Notes: generated from the sequence alone by a model not told the origin. Shown: positions 1 through 10,750, numbered from the stretch's first letter. The stretch: DNA of 64,000 nucleotides from an uncultured Roseiflexaceae bacterium (GCA_937974195.1 CALJIC010000206.1:19952-83951); one strand, 5' to 3'. Made by a program: numbers and translations.

Positions 1-381
1 GACGAGTACTTCGGGTTCGAGCGCATGGCCCAGCTGCTGGCGGGGCGCCCGAACCTCAAGCCGCGCGCCCTCATGCAGTCGCTGCTGCACGAGCTGCGCC
101 TGTGGAGCTCGGCGGGGCAGACCGATGACATCACCGTGGTGGTGCTGCGGCGGCGCTTCGAGCGGCTCGCGGACGAGCTGCGCAGCGTCGCCGACGATGT
201 GCTCGGCACGGAGCGCGCCGCAGAGCTGTGGGGCGAGCTGGACCTGCCTGAGCAGGGCGGCACGGAGCAGTGGGTCGAGGTGCTGCCGCGGATCACCGCC
301 GTCGCGCAGGCGCGCTACGGGCGCGGCATCGCCCGCGAGCTGCAGGGCCAGCTGCGTCTAACGTTGGAAGAGTATCGCTAA
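1..381 (+). CDS. SpoIIE/PP2C-type serine phosphatase, C-terminal part (partial)
   Basis: The reading frame is open from base 1, so the gene begins outside the window; 126 residues are visible. The end of the phosphatase domain is recognisable by the motif GQTDDITVVVLR, the metal-binding DD plus last beta strand shared by RsbU/SpoIIE PP2C-type phosphatases. These enzymes dephosphorylate anti-sigma-factor antagonists. After the domain there is an unusual helical tail of about 75 residues. RsbW-like and RsbV-like genes lie 2 kb downstream on the same strand, so it plausibly supplies the phosphatase arm of a partner-switching system. That link is an inference from proximity. Confidence 0.8.
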   Translation, partial: DEYFGFERMAQLLAGRPNLKPRALMQSLLHELRLWSSAGQTDDITVVVLRRRFERLADELRSVADDVLGTERAAELWGELDLPEQGGTEQWVEVLPRITAVAQARYGRGIARELQGQLRLTLEEYR

Positions 382-400
382 TTTGAAAAAGTATCGCTAA
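371..400. repeat. 11-bp direct repeat duplicating the stop-codon region
   Basis: The sequence AGTATCGCTAA occurs at 371-381 and again at 390-400. The first copy contains the TAA stop of the phosphatase gene. It looks like a small local duplication; I assign no function. Confidence 0.6.
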
Positions 401-422
401 TGCGGACGTGCCGCTTGTACTC

Positions 423-428
423 TATAAT
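423..428 (+). promoter_or_regulatory. -10 box upstream of the TPR gene
   Basis: A consensus TATAAT lies 70 bp before the ATG at 499, in a locally AT-rich stretch. No convincing -35 hexamer is seen at 16-18 bp spacing, so this may be an activator-dependent or weak promoter. It would separate the TPR gene from the phosphatase transcript. Confidence 0.45.
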
Positions 429-498
429 GAACAGAACATCCTCTCCGGCTGCGAAGCGCGACGTATGCTTCAGCGTACGAGAGATATAGGGGCGACCG

Positions 499-2064
499 AT
501 GAGCGTCACAGAACCGTTGAATTTTATGCCGCTCGACCTGGACACCTTCACCGGGAGCGAGCGCTTTATGGCCGGCACGAAGCTGGGCGCCGCCTTCGGC
601 CAGGGCATCCGCGCCTACCTCCGCGCCGACTATGCGAACGCGATTGAGCACTTCAAGGCCGCCCTGATCGCCGCCTATATCGAAGGCGAGGAGCGCGCGC
701 AGATATACGACCGCGAGCGGGCGATTATCTATCTCTACATCGGCAACGCGCTCGCCTTCCAGGAGGACTGGGAGGGCGCGCTGCGCGAGTACCTCGAGGC
801 GGTCCAGACCGACCCCCAGCTGGCCGAGGCGCACTACAACCTCGGCGTGGCCTTCGCGGCGCAGGGCCGGCTCGACCGAGCGATCGCCGCGTTTAAGGAG
901 GCGCTCGAGCACAACCAGAAGCTCTACGAGGCGCATTTCTCGCTCGGCCGCTGCTACCAGCGCCTCGACGACGCCGGTCGGGCCTATATTCACTACGACC
1001 AGGCGTGCAACGCCCGGCCCCAGGCCGCCGAGCCGCGCTACTACATGGGCCTGATGCACCAGAGCCACGGGGCCCACGAGCTCGCCCAGCGCTGCTTCAC
1101 CGAGGCGCTGCGCGTCGAGCCGACCTTCGTCACCCCCGAGGTGCAGGACGAGGTGCTGGTCAACCGCTCCGAGGAGGAGGTGGCGCAGTGGTACTACCGC
1201 CTCAGCCACGACCTCAAGTCCCAGGGGTATGAGGAGGAGGCCGAGCGCATCTACCGGGCGCTGCTGCAGTGGCGCCCGCAGGAGTACGCCGCCTGCTACC
1301 TGCTCGGGAACCTCCTCGCGCGCGCCCGCCGGCTCGACGAGGCGCTCGAGGTCTACGCCCAGATCCCGCCGCACGACAAGCACTACGTGGACGCCCGGAT
1401 CCGCAGCTCGGCGGTGCTGAAGCTGCAGGGCAAGCCGCGCGAGGCCTACGAGGTGCTGTTCGACTGCGCCAAGCTGCGGCCCAGCGACGGCCGGCTGTTC
1501 CTGAGCATGGGCAAGCTGCTCTACGATATGGGCAAGAGCCACGCCGCGGTCAAGGCCTTCGAGCGCGCGGTGCAGCTGCTGCCGAACGACGCGCAGGCCC
1601 ACTACCTGCTCGGCTTCATGTACAACGTGCTCGGCCGCGAGGGCTGGGCGCTGGCGGCCTGGCGCAAGGCGGTGGAGCTCGCGCCCGACGCCCACTCGCT
1701 GCGCTACGATCTCGGCTACATGTATGTGCGCCGCGGCCGCTACGACCTGGCCGCCAAGGAGTTCAGCCGGGTGCTGACCTTCTGGCCCGATGACATCGAG
1801 ACCAACTTCATGCTGGGGCTGTGCTACAAGGAGCTCATGGAGCCGGCCCGGGCCATCCCGCTGTTCGAGAAGGTGCTGCGCCGCAACCCGCGCCACACCC
1901 AGGCGCTGTACTACCTCGGCGCGGCCTATCTCCAGATCGGAAACACATCGCTCGGCAAGGCCTATCTGCGCCGCTACGATTACCTTGCGAGCCAGGAACG
2001 CCCGCCAGCGCCGCAGCCCCGCCGCTCCGCCATGCGTCAGCGCAGCGTTGGAGTCGCCGGGTAG
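499..2064 (+). CDS. Tetratricopeptide repeat (TPR) protein
   Basis: A 521-residue protein made almost entirely of about ten tandem 34-residue TPR units from residue 40 to 500, with the usual pattern such as AHYNLGVAFAAQGRLDRAI. There is no signal peptide or membrane segment, so it should be cytoplasmic. TPR arrays are protein-interaction scaffolds, and no catalytic domain accompanies them here. The ATG at 499 is preceded by a purine-rich AGGGGCG at about 488-494. It sits between the phosphatase and the RsbW/RsbV pair, which suggests a scaffold or sensor role in that signalling block, but the actual partner cannot be read from sequence. Confidence 0.85.
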   Translation: MSVTEPLNFMPLDLDTFTGSERFMAGTKLGAAFGQGIRAYLRADYANAIEHFKAALIAAYIEGEERAQIYDRERAIIYLYIGNALAFQEDWEGALREYLEAVQTDPQLAEAHYNLGVAFAAQGRLDRAIAAFKEALEHNQKLYEAHFSLGRCYQRLDDAGRAYIHYDQACNARPQAAEPRYYMGLMHQSHGAHELAQRCFTEALRVEPTFVTPEVQDEVLVNRSEEEVAQWYYRLSHDLKSQGYEEEAERIYRALLQWRPQEYAACYLLGNLLARARRLDEALEVYAQIPPHDKHYVDARIRSSAVLKLQGKPREAYEVLFDCAKLRPSDGRLFLSMGKLLYDMGKSHAAVKAFERAVQLLPNDAQAHYLLGFMYNVLGREGWALAAWRKAVELAPDAHSLRYDLGYMYVRRGRYDLAAKEFSRVLTFWPDDIETNFMLGLCYKELMEPARAIPLFEKVLRRNPRHTQALYYLGAAYLQIGNTSLGKAYLRRYDYLASQERPPAPQPRRSAMRQRSVGVAG

Positions 2065-2136
2065 CCGCCGTCCGGGGGCTCGCGGCGCAGTGCGCACGCG
2101 CGCTCCCGAGAGATCACTGATACCAAGCGAGGTCGC

Positions 2137-2571
2137 ATGGAACGTGTGCTCGTCAACATCCCGTCCAACCCGATCTTCGAGCGCGTCGTGCGCGCCAGCG
2201 CTGATGAGGTGGGGCAGGCGATCGGCCTGGCCCGCGAGCGCATCGAAGACCTGAAGCTCGCAGTCAGCGAAGCGGTCAACAACGCCATCGAGCACGGCAA
2301 CCGCCGCGAGGTCGCCAAAGTGGTGGAGGTGGTGTTCGCGCTCGATGCCGAGAAGCTGGAGGTCCGCATTCGCGACGAGGGCGGGGGGGTCGAGCGCGTC
2401 GATTTCTCGCGGCGGGTGGTGGAGGAGCAGAATCTTGAGAGCGGCATGCACCGCGGCTTCGGCATGTATCTGATCAGCGCGCTGGTGGACGACTGTGAGG
2501 TCTCCTCCTCCCGCCAGGGCACAACGCTAACGCTCCGTCTATACCGGAAGGATGGCGCCAATGAGCGATGA
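2137..2571 (+). CDS. RsbW-like anti-sigma factor serine kinase / GHKL ATPase
   Basis: This 144-residue single-domain HATPase_c protein has the N box (LAVSEAVNNAIEHGN), the G1 box (IRDEGGG) and a G2 box (GFGMYLI). The family (RsbW/SpoIIAB) phosphorylates a STAS-domain antagonist on serine and in the classic case sequesters a sigma factor. Its last 11 bases overlap the next gene, an RsbV-like STAS protein, so the two are translationally coupled. No alternative sigma factor gene is adjacent, so the output of the switch may be a different protein, as in many non-Firmicute partner-switching systems. Confidence 0.88.
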   Translation: MERVLVNIPSNPIFERVVRASADEVGQAIGLARERIEDLKLAVSEAVNNAIEHGNRREVAKVVEVVFALDAEKLEVRIRDEGGGVERVDFSRRVVEEQNLESGMHRGFGMYLISALVDDCEVSSSRQGTTLTLRLYRKDGANER

Positions 2572-2896
2572 AGTGATCCAACGCGAAGAGTTCGGCGATG
2601 TTGCCGTGTTGCATATCACCACCAACAGCGTAGACGCGATCTCGGCTGCGGCGATCGAGGCGAATGCGACCGCCACCGCCATGCGTCCGATTACGGTGCT
2701 GGACTTTGCTAATGTGGCGTTTATCAACTCGGCGGGCATCTCGGCGCTGCTGAAGTTCGTGGTTTCGGCGCGCAAGGCCGGCCATAAGCTCTTCGCGATG
2801 AATGTGAGCCCGCACCACCAGAAGATCTTCAAAATGGTCGAGATGTCGCGCTTCATGCCGACGATCGAGGAGCGCGACCTGGCAGCCTATCGCTGA
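2561..2896 (+). CDS. STAS-domain anti-sigma factor antagonist (RsbV-like)
   Basis: A 111-residue STAS domain. The segment FINSAGISALL carries the conserved serine that RsbW-type kinases phosphorylate in this family. I chose the ATG at 2561 because GGAAGG at 2547-2552 sits about 8 bases upstream; an ATG three codons earlier at 2552 is possible. The gene overlaps the end of the RsbW-like kinase, the arrangement usual for kinase/antagonist pairs. It is probably dephosphorylated by a SpoIIE-type phosphatase such as the one at the window start (inference). Confidence 0.88.
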   Translation: MSDEVIQREEFGDVAVLHITTNSVDAISAAAIEANATATAMRPITVLDFANVAFINSAGISALLKFVVSARKAGHKLFAMNVSPHHQKIFKMVEMSRFMPTIEERDLAAYR

Positions 2897-3037
2897 GACA
2901 GGCGATTACAATTCGCTCACGTAGCGCTTGCCACGTGGGTCTGCGCGGGGTTCATCGGTTAAGATATGGTAGAATGAGCATGGGTTGCCGGAGCCACCGC
3001 ATGTACCCACACTCGCGAAGAACACGGAGGCTAGCGT

Positions 3038-3463
3038 ATGTCTCTGCTGACTGGCTCGCCAAGCAACGGGAGCAAGACGGTGCTGATCGTCGAGGACGAC
3101 GCAGCGACTCGGCGGCTCTACAAGTTCTTGCTCACCAATGGCGGGTATGTCGTGCTGGAGGCCGAGGATGGCGTCGTGGCGCTCGAGCAGCTGGCTCGCC
3201 ACCCGTGCGACCTGGTCATCACCGATATGAACATGCCGCGGATGGACGGCATGGATCTCATCCGCGCCATCCGGCGCGACCACGGCGATACCTACGTCAT
3301 CATGATCACCGCCTTCGGCACGCCCGAGACTGAGAAGCAGGCGATGCGCGCCGGCGCCAACGACTACCTAGCAAAGCCTTTTGACTTCGAGGAGCTCGAG
3401 CGGCGCGTGCACGCGTTCTTCCACACGCGCGCGTCTTCCGTCGGCCAGGGCACGCAAGCGTAG
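3038..3463 (+). CDS. Single-domain response regulator (CheY-like receiver)
   Basis: A 141-residue protein consisting of one receiver domain. It contains the acidic pair near the N-terminus (IVEDD), the phospho-acceptor Asp63 in VITDMNMP, the switch threonine in MITAFG and the invariant lysine in AKPFD. There is no output domain, so it must act by protein-protein interaction or as a phosphorelay intermediate. No kinase gene is adjacent. It lies between the STAS gene and the HD-GYP gene and may feed the same block. The ATG at 3038 is preceded by ACGGAGG, a good ribosome binding site. Confidence 0.9.
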   Translation: MSLLTGSPSNGSKTVLIVEDDAATRRLYKFLLTNGGYVVLEAEDGVVALEQLARHPCDLVITDMNMPRMDGMDLIRAIRRDHGDTYVIMITAFGTPETEKQAMRAGANDYLAKPFDFEELERRVHAFFHTRASSVGQGTQA

Positions 3464-3755
3464 ATACGGCGCCCCCTGCGCCACGCGCGAGTGAGCGCAG
3501 CCTCGCTCATCCCTGGGCGGACTCCCCCGACGCCACACTGGCATAGCGGCGTTGCGTGCGCGGTGCTCAGCAAAGGCTCTCAGATCGCTCCACTGGAGGT
3601 GGGGTCCGTCGAGGCCCGTTGGCGAGTCGTCCACGGCGAGACTGGAGCCGATTCGGTAAACGTTGCATAGTATCCTTGCCTCGGACGTCACGGTATACGT
3701 GTAGCACAAATGCTGCCGCTGACCGAATATGCTGCACAGAGGGGCACCATCGCCT
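3464..3755. other. Intergenic stretch without recognisable gene
   Basis: About 290 bases between the two response-regulator genes. It holds no convincing ORF or RNA. It may contain the promoter of the HD-GYP gene, but I could not pick out a clean -35/-10 pair. Confidence 0.4.
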
Positions 3756-5321
3756 ATGGACGCAGCCAACACAGGCGCGGATCTCCAGCCGCAATCGTTG
3801 CGTCTGCTGGTCGTTGAAGATGACCCAATCGTGCGCGACTTCTGCGAGCGGCTGTTGCGCATGAAGGGCTATCAGGTGCGCGTTGCGGAGAACGGCCGCG
3901 TGGCGCTCGAGCGGCTCCGCGAGGCGCGCGTTGACCTGCTGCTGACCGATCTGCAGATGCCCGAGATGGGGGGCATCCAGCTGCTCCGAGAGGTGCAGCA
4001 GCGCTATCCGCGGACGGACTCAATCGTCTTCACAGCCTTCGCCACGGTCGAGACCGCGCGCGAGGCGCTTAAGCTGGGGGCGTTCGACTACCTCACCAAG
4101 CCCGTCAGCGTCGATGATCTGGAGCGCACGGTGCGGCGCGCGCTGGAGTGGCGGCGCATCCGCCAGGAGAAGCAGCGCCTCTCGGAGATCGTCGCGCTCT
4201 ACGAGATCAGCCAGACGTTTACCAGCACGCTCGACACCTCGACGGCCGTGCGGGAGATCGTCCGGCTGCTCTGCCGGCGGTTCGCCCCCTCGGCGCTGTC
4301 GCTCTCGCTGTACCACCCCGAGGATGAGCAGCTCGAGCTGCTGGCGCAGACCGGCGAGGCGCGCGACGCCGCGCCGGGCGAGCGCGTGTCGGTTGCCAGG
4401 CCAGCCGACGAGGGGGCGATCCTCGAGGGCCACGCCGAGCTTGTGGGCGCCAGCCTCGTGGCCTCGCCGCAGCACCTCGCCTCGCTTGTGCTGCGCACGA
4501 ACGACCGCCCCGTCGGGGTGCTGCGCCTGTCGCGCACCCCGGACCAGCCCGGCTTCGACGCTGACGATCGGACGCTGCTGGCGATCTGCGCCTCGCAGAT
4601 CGCGGCCTCGCTGGACAACAGCCGGCTCTACCAGCAGCTGAAGGAGCAGAACCTGCAGACGATCGCGGCGCTGGCGGCGGCGATCGACGCGCGCGACCCG
4701 TACACCCGAGGGCACTCGGAGCAGGTGATGCGCTACGCAGTGCGGCTGGCCGAGCTGCTCGGGATGTCGCCGGCGCAGGTGGAGCGCGTCCGCTACGGGG
4801 CGCTGCTGCACGACATCGGCAAGATCGGCATCCGCGACTCGATCCTGCTCAAGCCGGGGCCGCTCACCCCCGAGGAGTTCGAGGTGATGCGCGGGCACCC
4901 GACGATCGGCGCCGACATCGTGCGCGGGATCAAGGATCTGCGCAGCATCATCCCGATCATCGAGCACCACCACGAGCGCCCCGACGGCAACGGCTACCCG
5001 GACGGTCTGGCGGGCGAGGAGATCATCCCCGAGGCGCGCATCCTGGCGATCGCCGACGCCTATGACACGATGACGTCGGACCGGGCCTACCGGCGGGCGA
5101 TGTGCCCGGAGGAGGCGTTCGCGGAGCTGCGCAAGGGGAGCGGCAAGCAGTGGGACGCCCGGTTTGTCGAGGTGTTCATCCGCATGGTGCAGACCGAGGG
5201 GCACGCGCTGCGGCTGAAGGGCACGCGGCACGCGCAGCCCACGTTTTCGGAGTTGGTGGGGTCCACTCTACCTGAGCTGGCTTCCGCGAACTACCTGAGC
5301 AGCGCCGAGAACCTCACATAA
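3756..5321 (+). CDS. REC-GAF-HD-GYP response regulator, predicted c-di-GMP phosphodiesterase
   Basis: A 521-residue protein with an N-terminal receiver domain (about 8-125; phospho-acceptor Asp65 in LLTDLQMP), a short coiled segment, a GAF domain (about 160-290) and a C-terminal HD-GYP domain (about 305-480). All HD-GYP hallmarks are present: HDIGKIGI, EHHHERPDGNGYPDG and ADAYDTMTSDRAYR. It is therefore predicted to hydrolyse cyclic di-GMP under control of phosphorylation and a GAF ligand. I chose the ATG at 3756 because AGAGGGG lies 12-18 bases upstream; an ATG at 3729 would add nine unlikely residues. Its TAA stop lies inside the target duplication of a downstream MITE. Confidence 0.9.
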   Translation: MDAANTGADLQPQSLRLLVVEDDPIVRDFCERLLRMKGYQVRVAENGRVALERLREARVDLLLTDLQMPEMGGIQLLREVQQRYPRTDSIVFTAFATVETAREALKLGAFDYLTKPVSVDDLERTVRRALEWRRIRQEKQRLSEIVALYEISQTFTSTLDTSTAVREIVRLLCRRFAPSALSLSLYHPEDEQLELLAQTGEARDAAPGERVSVARPADEGAILEGHAELVGASLVASPQHLASLVLRTNDRPVGVLRLSRTPDQPGFDADDRTLLAICASQIAASLDNSRLYQQLKEQNLQTIAALAAAIDARDPYTRGHSEQVMRYAVRLAELLGMSPAQVERVRYGALLHDIGKIGIRDSILLKPGPLTPEEFEVMRGHPTIGADIVRGIKDLRSIIPIIEHHHERPDGNGYPDGLAGEEIIPEARILAIADAYDTMTSDRAYRRAMCPEEAFAELRKGSGKQWDARFVEVFIRMVQTEGHALRLKGTRHAQPTFSELVGSTLPELASANYLSSAENLT

Positions 5322-5584
5322 CAGGGCTTACGCGGTGCGCCGCCCTGCACCCGGGCTTGTTCCGCAGGTGCTCCGCCCTGTACCACCCGCACCAAGGCCG
5401 CAAGCCCTGGACCCGCAAGGGAACACGTACCGAGCCCGTCTGCCCGTTGTCATGCCCACCTCCACCGATGCCCGCACCCCAGGCACAGGCTGATGTGCTG
5501 CAGTGTGGCTGAGACGAGCAGCTTCGGTGCCCCTCTCGCCCTCAAGCACGCTCTGGCCGCACCGCATACCTCCTGTCACATAAC
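5314..5584. mobile_element. 253-bp MITE with terminal inverted repeats and 9-bp target duplication
   Basis: The element spans about 5323-5575 and is flanked by a perfect direct repeat TCACATAAC at 5314-5322 and 5576-5584. Its ends match in inverted orientation over about 18 bases at 14 positions: CAGGGCTTACGCGGTGCG at the left, and CAGGAGGTATGCGGTGCG read from the right. It encodes no protein. A second, diverged copy lies in inverted orientation at the right edge of the window (63755-64000); the segment 5452-5502 matches the reverse complement of 63950-64000 at 47 of 51 positions. The left duplication contains the stop codon of the HD-GYP gene. Confidence 0.8.
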
Positions 5585-5611
5585 GCTTCACACAGTCGAG
5601 CAAAACAATAT

Positions 5612-5642
5612 GAGGGGCGTGCCACTGCGCGGCACGCCCCTC
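5612..5642 (-). terminator. gyrA intrinsic terminator
   Basis: A perfect 12-bp stem, GAGGGGCGTGCC at 5612-5623 against GGCACGCCCCTC at 5631-5642, with a 7-base loop. Read on the minus strand it starts 17 bases after the gyrA stop and is followed by the T-rich ATATTGTTTTG. Confidence 0.8.
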
Positions 5643-5658
5643 ACTCGTTCGGCTGCTC

Positions 5659-8142
<2,484 letters not shown>

Positions 8143-8217
8143 AGGTGCTCCTAGACACGATCAGCGGCGGCGAGAGGCCGCACGCTGATGCAACATTTCG
8201 ATCTCGATTCTCCGCAT

Positions 8218-8246
8218 ATTATACCGCAAAAACGGGTTATTGTCCA
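8218..8246 (-). promoter_or_regulatory. gyrA promoter
   Basis: On the minus strand, TGGACA (8246-8241) and TATAAT (8223-8218) are separated by exactly 17 bases, a near-consensus housekeeping promoter. The stretch is AT-rich against a GC-rich background. The leader to the gyrA ATG would be about 70 bases. Confidence 0.75.
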
Positions 8247-8340
8247 CTATTTTCGAACATTTGTTTGCGGCGTCTCCCGCGGGGAGACGGGCGCTGCGCC
8301 GCCCCTCGGCCACCTGCCGGTGGAAGCGGAGCGGGCGCGA

Positions 8341-9105
8341 TCAGGAGCCGTCACCGTTCGCCTGTGGGGCGGCGGGAGGAGAGTGCAGCGACTGGTCCGG
8401 GGCGGGGAGCCCGCGCACCGCCACCGGCCCGAACCCGAGGTAGTCGCAGGCGCTGAGCTGGTAGTAGACGCCGTCCACCAGGCCCTGGGTGGCGGCCGCC
8501 CAGTCCTCGGGGCGGTGGAGGTGGCCGTAGACGCAGGCCGCGGCGCCGGCGGCGCTGATGCGGCGGGCGAACTCGGTCGGCCGGCCGTCGATGAACGGCG
8601 GGTAGTGGATCATGACCACGATCGGCCTGCCGTCGGCGGCGAGCTTCCCGGCAGCGGCGAGCGCCCGGTCCAGCCGGCCGAGCTCGCGGTTGTAGATGCG
8701 CATGTCGGTCTCGGGCACGAAGCCGGGCGTGCCGGGCGCGACCCAGCCGCGGGTGCCGCAGATCACCGCCTCGCCCGCATCGTGCGCATCGGCCTCGACG
8801 ACCGCGATGCTGGGGGGCAGGCGCGGGCGCAGCGGGCCGGCGCGGTCCCACCAGTAGTCGTGGTTCCCTTTGCAGAGCACCTTGCGCCCGGGGAGCGCGT
8901 CGAGCCAGAGCAGGTCCGGCAGCGCCTGCTCGAGGCGCATGGCCCACGAGATGTCCCCGGCGACGAGCACGACGTCCTCGGGGCCGACGCGCTCGCGCCA
9001 GGCGGCGGCGATTCGCTCGGGATGGTTGCGCCAGCGGCTGCCGAAGATATCCATCGGCTTGGGCTGCACGCTGGAGAGGTGTAGGTCGGATATCGTCCAG
9101 AGCAT
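8341..9105 (-). CDS. Calcineurin-like metallophosphoesterase
   Basis: A 254-residue phosphoesterase with the complete metal-binding set of the family: SDLHL near the N-terminus, GDISWAM, GNHDYWW, IHYPPF and YGHLHRPED. These bind two metal ions and hydrolyse phosphomono- or diesters; the physiological substrate is unknown. The start at 9105 places the SDLH motif at residues 5-8, as usual for this group. Longer in-frame starts would read through the promoter. A TATAAT ends 7 bases before this ATG, so the transcript is probably leaderless. It is divergent from the Crp/Fnr gene. Confidence 0.88.
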   Translation of the reverse strand: MLWTISDLHLSSVQPKPMDIFGSRWRNHPERIAAAWRERVGPEDVVLVAGDISWAMRLEQALPDLLWLDALPGRKVLCKGNHDYWWDRAGPLRPRLPPSIAVVEADAHDAGEAVICGTRGWVAPGTPGFVPETDMRIYNRELGRLDRALAAAGKLAADGRPIVVMIHYPPFIDGRPTEFARRISAAGAAACVYGHLHRPEDWAAATQGLVDGVYYQLSACDYLGFGPVAVRGLPAPDQSLHSPPAAPQANGDGS

Positions 9106-9112
9106 GGGCACC

Positions 9113-9118
9113 ATTATA
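9113..9118 (-). promoter_or_regulatory. Extended -10 promoter giving a leaderless metallophosphoesterase mRNA
   Basis: On the minus strand TGGTATAAT is followed by GGTGCCC and then the ATG at 9105. With normal -10 to start spacing, transcription begins at 9106-9105, on or next to the start codon. No Shine-Dalgarno sequence is possible. Confidence 0.6.
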
Positions 9119-9175
9119 CCAGCCGCCCCGCCTACCACCGCGCGTCGTTTCGCGCCGCGCAAAGCTGATAAGAAC

Positions 9176-9218
9176 GTGATAGCGATCATAGTTTATGGTG
9201 CCACCCGCCCTCTATAAT
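9176..9218 (+). promoter_or_regulatory. Crp/Fnr gene promoter with CRP-type operator near -42
   Basis: A TATAAT -10 box lies at 9213-9218, giving a predicted start near 9225. Centred about 42 bases upstream is the dyad GTGATAGCGATCAT (9176-9189). It resembles the CRP consensus GTGA-N6-TCAC with one mismatch in the core. There is no good -35 box, which fits class II activation by a CRP-family protein. The encoded regulator has the matching RE-x3-R recognition helix, so autoregulation is likely (inference). Confidence 0.55.
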
Positions 9219-9261
9219 GGCCACAAGGAACGAACGAGGGGCAGGGCGTGGAGAGGCAGCT

Positions 9262-9966
9262 ATGAGCGCGGCGACGAGTACGGTCGAATATCTGCGGGCG
9301 GTGCCGGCCTTCAGCGGGCTGAGCGACGCCCAGCTGCAGATGCTGGCGCGCAGCGTCGGCGAGCGGAGCTTCGCGCGCGGCGCGCCGATCTTTCACCAGG
9401 GGAGCCGCGGCAGCGAGCTGTACATCATCGTGCACGGCCAGGTGCAGATCTTCACGACCAGCGAGGCCGGGCAGGAGCTGACGCTGCGGATCATGTGCGC
9501 CGGCGACTTCTTCGGCGAGCTGGCGCTGCTCGACGGCCTGCCCCGCTCGGCGGGGGCGCGGGCGATGTGCAAGACCTCCACGCTGACTCTGAGCCGGGCG
9601 GCCTTCCTGCACACGATCAACACCTGCCCGCCGATCGCGGCCGCGATCCTGGAGGTGATGGCGGCCCGGCTGCGCCAGAGCACCGCCTACGTCGAGCAGC
9701 TCGCGCGGCTCTCGGCGCCGCAGCGGGTGGTGCGCCAGCTGCTCAGCCTCGCGGAGCACCACGGCGTGAGCGATGACGAAGGGACGCGCATCGCCATCCG
9801 GCTGACGCAGGACGACCTCGCCAGCCTGTCCGGGACGACGCGCGAGACCGCGAACCGGGTGCTGGCGAGCCTTCGCGACCAGGGGCTCATCCGCGTGGAG
9901 CGGACGCAGGTGCGCATCCTCGACACCAGCAAGCTCTCCCGATTACTGGAACACTTCGAAGGCTGA
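9262..9966 (+). CDS. Crp/Fnr family transcriptional regulator
   Basis: A 234-residue protein with an N-terminal cyclic-nucleotide-binding-type beta barrel (about 10-125), a dimerisation helix (about 130-160) and a C-terminal winged helix-turn-helix (about 165-225). The recognition helix reads TTRETANRVL, with Arg-Glu and Arg spaced as in E. coli CRP. There is no FNR-like N-terminal cysteine cluster, so it is not an iron-sulfur oxygen sensor; the effector is unknown. The ATG at 9262 is supported by GGAGAGG six bases upstream. A CRP-type dyad sits in its own promoter. Confidence 0.92.
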   Translation: MSAATSTVEYLRAVPAFSGLSDAQLQMLARSVGERSFARGAPIFHQGSRGSELYIIVHGQVQIFTTSEAGQELTLRIMCAGDFFGELALLDGLPRSAGARAMCKTSTLTLSRAAFLHTINTCPPIAAAILEVMAARLRQSTAYVEQLARLSAPQRVVRQLLSLAEHHGVSDDEGTRIAIRLTQDDLASLSGTTRETANRVLASLRDQGLIRVERTQVRILDTSKLSRLLEHFEG

Positions 9967-10062
9967 GCGTCGAACATCCGGCCCCGGGCGTCGGGATGTG
10001 CGAGCATCCCGTGTTTCCGCGCACCGGTGTTCGAACGCTGCACGGTGAACGGAGGTCACCAC

Positions 10063-10740
10063 ATGTTCTATCTGTTCCTGCTGGCCCACCTGGTTGCCGA
10101 CTTCGTCTTCCAGCCGTACTGGCTGGTGGAGCGCAAGCGGTACTGGCACGGGCTGGCGCTGCACTGCGGCATCGTGCTGGCGTGTATGCTGGGGCTCGGG
10201 CTGCTGGACCGCGCGGCGCTGCAGCTCTGGCCGGCGATGCTCGCGATCACCGCCATCCACTTCGGCGCGGACTGGTGGAAGGTGAACCACGGGCACCGCA
10301 TTCCCGGCCCGCCGATCGTCCCGTTTCTGCTGGACCAGGTGATTCATGTGGCGACGATCGCGGCCGTGCTGCCGCTGGCGCTGCCGTCGTCGCAGGTGTG
10401 GGGGCTGGCGGGCTCGCCGGCGTCGATGGTGGCGATCTATGTGTCGGCGTACATCGTGGCGCTGCTGGCCACGCCGATCGCGGTGATGGTGTGGCTGGAC
10501 CCGAAGGCCGAGAAGCAGCCGCTCGCCGGCTGGGCGCGCATCCGCTCGCTGCTCGCGGGGGCCGCGGTCGTGTCGCTGGCGCTGTACGCCGGGGCGATAG
10601 CGCTGCCGGCCACCCTGCTCGGGCTGGCGGTCGTGGTGCGCAGGCCGCTCTCGGCGCACCCGCTCGACTCGATGGAGGGGATGCTAGTGGTGATCGGTGT
10701 GGCGGCGATGCTGGGGATGCTGCTGCAGGTGGCGCTGTAG
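10063..10740 (+). CDS. DUF3307 membrane protein
   Basis: A 225-residue protein with about six hydrophobic segments. The N-terminal half carries the DUF3307 signature, HLVADFVFQPYWL near the start followed by HFGADWWK near residue 70. The family's function is not established; it is often found near transcription regulators. The C-terminal half has further membrane segments without a recognisable domain. The ATG at 10063 is preceded by GGAGGT. It follows the Crp/Fnr gene after 96 bases and may be co-transcribed. Confidence 0.8.
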   Translation: MFYLFLLAHLVADFVFQPYWLVERKRYWHGLALHCGIVLACMLGLGLLDRAALQLWPAMLAITAIHFGADWWKVNHGHRIPGPPIVPFLLDQVIHVATIAAVLPLALPSSQVWGLAGSPASMVAIYVSAYIVALLATPIAVMVWLDPKAEKQPLAGWARIRSLLAGAAVVSLALYAGAIALPATLLGLAVVVRRPLSAHPLDSMEGMLVVIGVAAMLGMLLQVAL

Positions 10741-10750
10741 GCCCTGGGCG

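Noticed and set aside
3464..3755. Small ORFs in the gap between the receiver and HD-GYP genes
   Set aside because: They are short, lack ribosome binding sites and have shadow-type composition.
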